Assembly (NCBI GenBank): GCA_949077355.1
Contig: CARUQW010000027.1
Span: 13,860 to 21,363, forward strand
From: an uncultured Clostridia bacterium
Lineage (GTDB): Bacteria > Bacillota > Clostridia > TANB77 > CAG-508
Length of the DNA: 7,504 nucleotides
Direction of reading: 5' to 3'
The translations under genes and the position numbers were made by a program. Position 1 is the first letter of the stretch; every line of letters starts with the position of its first letter. This document shows, in pieces, positions 5,214 to 7,504 of the stretch. The notes beneath the pieces are model-generated. The model searched no databases. It worked only from the letters and a program-made list of their open reading frames with translations, and was not told the DNA's origin.

Positions 5214-6541
5214 CTAGTGTATTACAAAAGTTACAATTGCATGGCTGTCTAAATTATCATGAAATACATATTGATTATAACATAAATTATATTCTATATT
5301 TTTATCTGTTTTATTTAATAACACTATAATAACACTTTTATCGGGATTTTTAAAGGCTGATACCGAAATATTTTCAGAAAATTTGTGGCAAAAAATTCTT
5401 TTACTTTTAGGTTTTATATATTTAGCGAAATGAGAAACATAGTAAAGAGCAGGTGTTTTAATAAAATTAGAGGAGTTCTTATTCATCATAATAAGACTAT
5501 TACAATAATTCTTAACATGATTAGGTCCGCCGCTTAAAGTCCAAGACTAGATTCCAATCAATAAAAGCATTTACTCCATGATTAAAATCTTCGATTATTT
5601 CATAAGCATACATTTCAGCATTAAATAATTCATCTTTTGGCTTAAAATGAGAATAACCAGTACAACCTTCTGTATGAAATAATAGTAAATTAGGGAAGAG
5701 GTGTCGCAAATATTCTAAACTTTCAAAATGTCCACCAGTATACCAATGAAAAGCAATGCCGACTGCTAGAATTTAAAGCATTATAATCAATTAAAGTTTT
5801 TAAAGTTCTTTCTAAAACTTTATCCTTGTTGTGGTCCCATATTAAAAAATGTGTATCTAGACTATTTTTTTGAAAGGTGGGAGATAAGTAATTTTTTAAC
5901 AAATTTGCTTCTTCAGAAGGTGAATATAAACAAGATTCCCATATCTGTTTAGCTTCTGGTTCGTTTTGAATCGTCATATAAGAGATAGGAATACCTTTAC
6001 TTTGATAACTATGAACATATTTCACCAAATATTCTGCCCATAACTTTCTATATTGTGATAATAATTTACCACCACCAGATAAACGATGATTATCTTTCAT
6101 AAAAGCAGGAGGTGACCAAGGAGAAGAAATAATTTTAAGAGAAGTATTTCGTTTTTGAGCAGATTTAATTATAGGAATGACATATTTTAAGTCTTGCGCA
6201 ATAGAAAAGTCTGATAAGTCATTTTTGTACGAATAAGAGTAACTTTTTAAAGAAAAGTCACAACTACCAATCGAAACCCTAGCAAATTGATAATTCAGAT
6301 TATTTTTCGAAAAATATTCATCTAAAATTTGATTGGAAAGGTTTTTATCAATCGTATTTAAAATATAACATGAACTTTCTGTTAAGGCTCCACCAAAACC
6401 CAGAATTTCTTGAAAAGCAATTTCTGGTTGAATTCGTATAACTTGATTTTCTATTTTTCCAGCATTAGAAATAAATTTTACACTAGAAGAATGAAGCCTT
6501 AAATTATTTTTTAAATTGGTTTCTATTTTTTCTATTTCCAT
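5214..6541 (-). CDS. GH30 glucosylceramidase-like glycoside hydrolase, read through two +1 shifts at CGG codons
   Basis: Conventional reading breaks the gene into three frames; skipping one base at each of two in-frame CGG codons gives one 441-residue protein, normal for GH30. Part one carries GFGGALTESS (48-57), SPWSPPAFMK (140-149) and IQNEPE with the acid/base E194. The first shift (5761) restores SGIAFHWYTGGHFES, and then FHTEGCTG holds the nucleophile, E291 in corrected numbering. The second shift (5532) restores DFKGGPNHVKN, then ALYYVSHFAKYIKP and the C-terminal beta domain, including AFKNPDKSVIIVLLNKTD and DSHAIVTFVI. No signal peptide is seen, so it is probably cytoplasmic. The family hydrolyses beta-glucosides, beta-xylosides or related links; the substrate is not predictable. 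ATG 6541 is fixed by an in-frame stop four codons upstream, and no Shine-Dalgarno sequence is present. Its stop overlaps the xerC ribosome binding site. A pseudogene is the alternative, but both breaks follow the CGG rule. Confidence 0.87.
5530..5532 (-). other. CGG +1 shift site 5 (GH30), first of a CGGCGG pair
   Basis: On the coding strand the zero-frame reading is TTT AAG CGG CGG ACC TAA, a stop within three codons. Dropping the C at 5532 gives AAG GGC GGA CCT AAT CAT (K-G-G-P-N-H), matching the GGPN motif of GH30 (EGGPNW in human glucocerebrosidase, from memory). The second CGG (5529-5527) is out of frame after the shift. Confidence 0.85.
5759..5761 (-). other. CGG +1 shift site 4 (GH30 codon 261)
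   Basis: On the coding strand the zero-frame reading is AGC AGT CGG CAT TGC and ends 12 codons later. Dropping the C at 5761 gives AGT GGC ATT GCT TTT CAT TGG TAT (S-G-I-A-F-H-W-Y), the conserved GH30 strand before the nucleophile. The glycine aligns with the conserved G of GIAVHWY in glucocerebrosidase. Confidence 0.87.
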
Positions 6542-6543
6542 AT

Positions 6544-6571
6544 TTGTATTTTATGCTATTTATGATATACT
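6544..6571 (+). promoter_or_regulatory. Candidate promoter of the PBP gene
   Basis: TTGTAT (6544-6549), a 16-base spacer and TATACT (6566-6571) resemble a sigma-A promoter for the plus-strand PBP gene. It overlaps the divergent minus-strand promoter, so the two may compete. The region is AT-rich and the -35 match is partial. Confidence 0.45.
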
Positions 6572-6576
6572 ATGAA
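6548..6576 (-). promoter_or_regulatory. Candidate promoter of the GH30-xerC pair, predicting a leaderless mRNA
   Basis: On the minus strand TTCATA (6576-6571), a 17-base spacer and TAAAAT (6553-6548) resemble a sigma-A promoter. The -10 ends 6 bases before the GH30 ATG at 6541, so transcription would begin at or next to the start codon. This agrees with the missing Shine-Dalgarno sequence. Confidence 0.4.
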
Positions 6577-6613
6577 TATATTTTTGATAAATAGAAAAGG
6601 AAAGTGATTTTAA

Positions 6614-7504
6614 TTGGCTCATAAAAAAAAAGAGGAAGACTATGTACCAAAAGCCTTTCGAAAAAATAAAAAAATAGAAGAAGAGAATAAAAGAGTACCT
6701 AAAAAAGGTAATAAGAAAGCAAAACGAACGAAAAAGCAACGAAAAAAAAGTAAAATCAAAAAAGTAATTTTACTTATCATTCTAGTCATTATTCTTATCA
6801 CAGGAATTATGCTAGGCATTTCAGCACATCGATGGAAAACCCTAGCAAAAGAAATGCTGCGAAATGAAAATTCTATTGTTCTTGATATGGATGGAAAAGA
6901 GATTGCCAAAATAGGCTGTGAAAGAAAAAATAAACCAATTCCATCATCATCCATGTCAGACAATTTAAAACATGCTTATGTTGCCATTGAAGATGAACGT
7001 TTCTATTCTCATGGAGGAATCGATATCAAAAGAACAGGGGGCGCTATTGTTTCTTATATTATACATTTTGGTAAATCTTCCTATGGTGGTAGTACCATTA
7101 CCCAACAATTAGTAAAAAATTTAACAGGAGATTCCACAGATAGTATTACAAGAAAAGTAAAAGAATGGTGGAAGGCATGGCAATTAGAAACTTGTTTATC
7201 CAAAGATGAAATATTAGAAGGTTATCTAAATCTTATTTATGTAGGACCTAATATGTATGGTGTAGAAACAGCATCACAATATTATTTCAGTAAAAGTGCA
7301 AAAGATTTAACATTAGAAGAATGTGCTTTCTTAGCAGGAATTAACCATTCTCCCAATTCTTATAACCCTTTTGAAGGAAAAGATAATCAGGAAAAAATTG
7401 AAAAAAGAACCAAAACTGTTCTTTCAAAAATGTTAGAACTAGAATATATTAATGAAGAAAACTATAATACTGCAATTACCAAGGTAGATAAAGGATTAAA
7501 TTTT
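6614..7504 (+). CDS. Class A penicillin-binding protein, N-terminal glycosyltransferase part (runs off the window)
   Basis: The visible 297 residues begin at TTG 6614; the TAA immediately upstream (6611-6613) rules out an earlier start, and AAAAGGA at 6595-6601 is the ribosome binding site. A Lys/Arg-rich cytoplasmic tail (1-50) precedes one membrane helix (51-70) and then a GT51 peptidoglycan glycosyltransferase domain. Family motifs are EDERFYSHGG (catalytic E126), GGSTITQQLVKN (158-169), RKVKEWWKAWQLE (180-192) and the ILEGYLNLIYVG region (200-211). The enzyme polymerises lipid II into glycan strands outside the membrane. The transpeptidase domain expected in class A PBPs would lie beyond the window; a monofunctional transglycosylase is less likely given the segment after the GT motifs, but cannot be excluded. 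The gene is divergent from GH30. No CGG occurs in the visible part and the frame is unbroken. Confidence 0.9.
   Translation, partial: MAHKKKEEDYVPKAFRKNKKIEEENKRVPKKGNKKAKRTKKQRKKSKIKKVILLIILVIILITGIMLGISAHRWKTLAKEMLRNENSIVLDMDGKEIAKIGCERKNKPIPSSSMSDNLKHAYVAIEDERFYSHGGIDIKRTGGAIVSYIIHFGKSSYGGSTITQQLVKNLTGDSTDSITRKVKEWWKAWQLETCLSKDEILEGYLNLIYVGPNMYGVETASQYYFSKSAKDLTLEECAFLAGINHSPNSYNPFEGKDNQEKIEKRTKTVLSKMLELEYINEENYNTAITKVDKGLNF

Noticed and set aside
5521..5709. Separate 62-residue minus-strand gene
   Set aside because: It is the middle segment of GH30 containing the nucleophile motif, read between the two shift sites, and has no ribosome binding site of its own.
2667..5761. Trinucleotide-specific sequencing or methylation-linked basecalling error at CGG
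   Set aside because: Seven out-of-frame CGGs on coding strands show no associated frame break, and the extra base follows the coding strand in genes of both orientations. It is kept as the main alternative to test with reads.
6640..6963. 107-residue minus-strand open frame rich in F and S
   Set aside because: It is antisense to the Lys-rich N-terminus and GT51 start of the PBP gene; no family motif or ribosome binding site is seen.

Overview
The window is very AT-rich DNA from a low-GC, spore-forming Bacillota, probably an uncultured gut-type Clostridia or Bacilli. The grounds are the base composition, strong AGGAGG-type ribosome binding sites, TTG starts, a dipicolinate synthase subunit B gene (made only by endospore formers), a YneA-like SOS division inhibitor and a class A PBP. 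The exact lineage cannot be fixed from the window.

Layout. On the plus strand: a membrane-anchored Cache-GGDEF-EAL protein (69-2312) whose GGDEF site is degenerate and whose EAL site is intact; spoVFB (2385-2965); and a CmpB-type membrane protein of the 'putative ABC transporter permease' family (2985-3756). Next comes a small membrane-anchored LysM protein (3859-4158) behind a consensus promoter set among three LexA-type boxes. On the minus strand: a GH30 glucosylceramidase-like hydrolase (6541-5214) followed 18 nt later by a Xer-type tyrosine recombinase (5195-4212). After a short divergent promoter region, a class A penicillin-binding protein starts on the plus strand (6614) and runs off the window. 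No gene-free stretch exceeds about 100 bases, and no tRNA, rRNA, CRISPR array or insertion sequence is visible.

The main discovery candidate is a decoding rule. Three genes (spoVFB, the CmpB-like gene and GH30) look frameshifted, with five breaks in total. Every break lies exactly at an in-frame CGG codon, and in every case dropping one base (reading C|GGN instead of CGG) restores a full-length, family-consistent protein. I counted 12 CGG trinucleotides on coding strands in the window. All five in-frame ones coincide with a +1 shift; the seven out-of-frame ones are not associated with any shift. The breaks occur in genes on both DNA strands but always in the same sense relative to the reading frame. 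A sequencing error or random decay has no reason to follow the reading frame, so the simplest reading is that CGG is not decoded as arginine here. The ribosome would instead move +1 onto the GGN glycine codon, or a special tRNA would read CGGN as a four-base codon. CGA, CGT, CGC, AGA and AGG are all still used in frame as arginine. The three broken genes are therefore annotated as intact, frameshift-dependent CDSs of 192, 256 and 441 residues.

The genes do not form one pathway. They cover c-di-GMP turnover, spore dipicolinate synthesis, envelope growth, SOS-linked division arrest, glycoside hydrolysis and site-specific recombination, as expected of a chromosomal housekeeping region.
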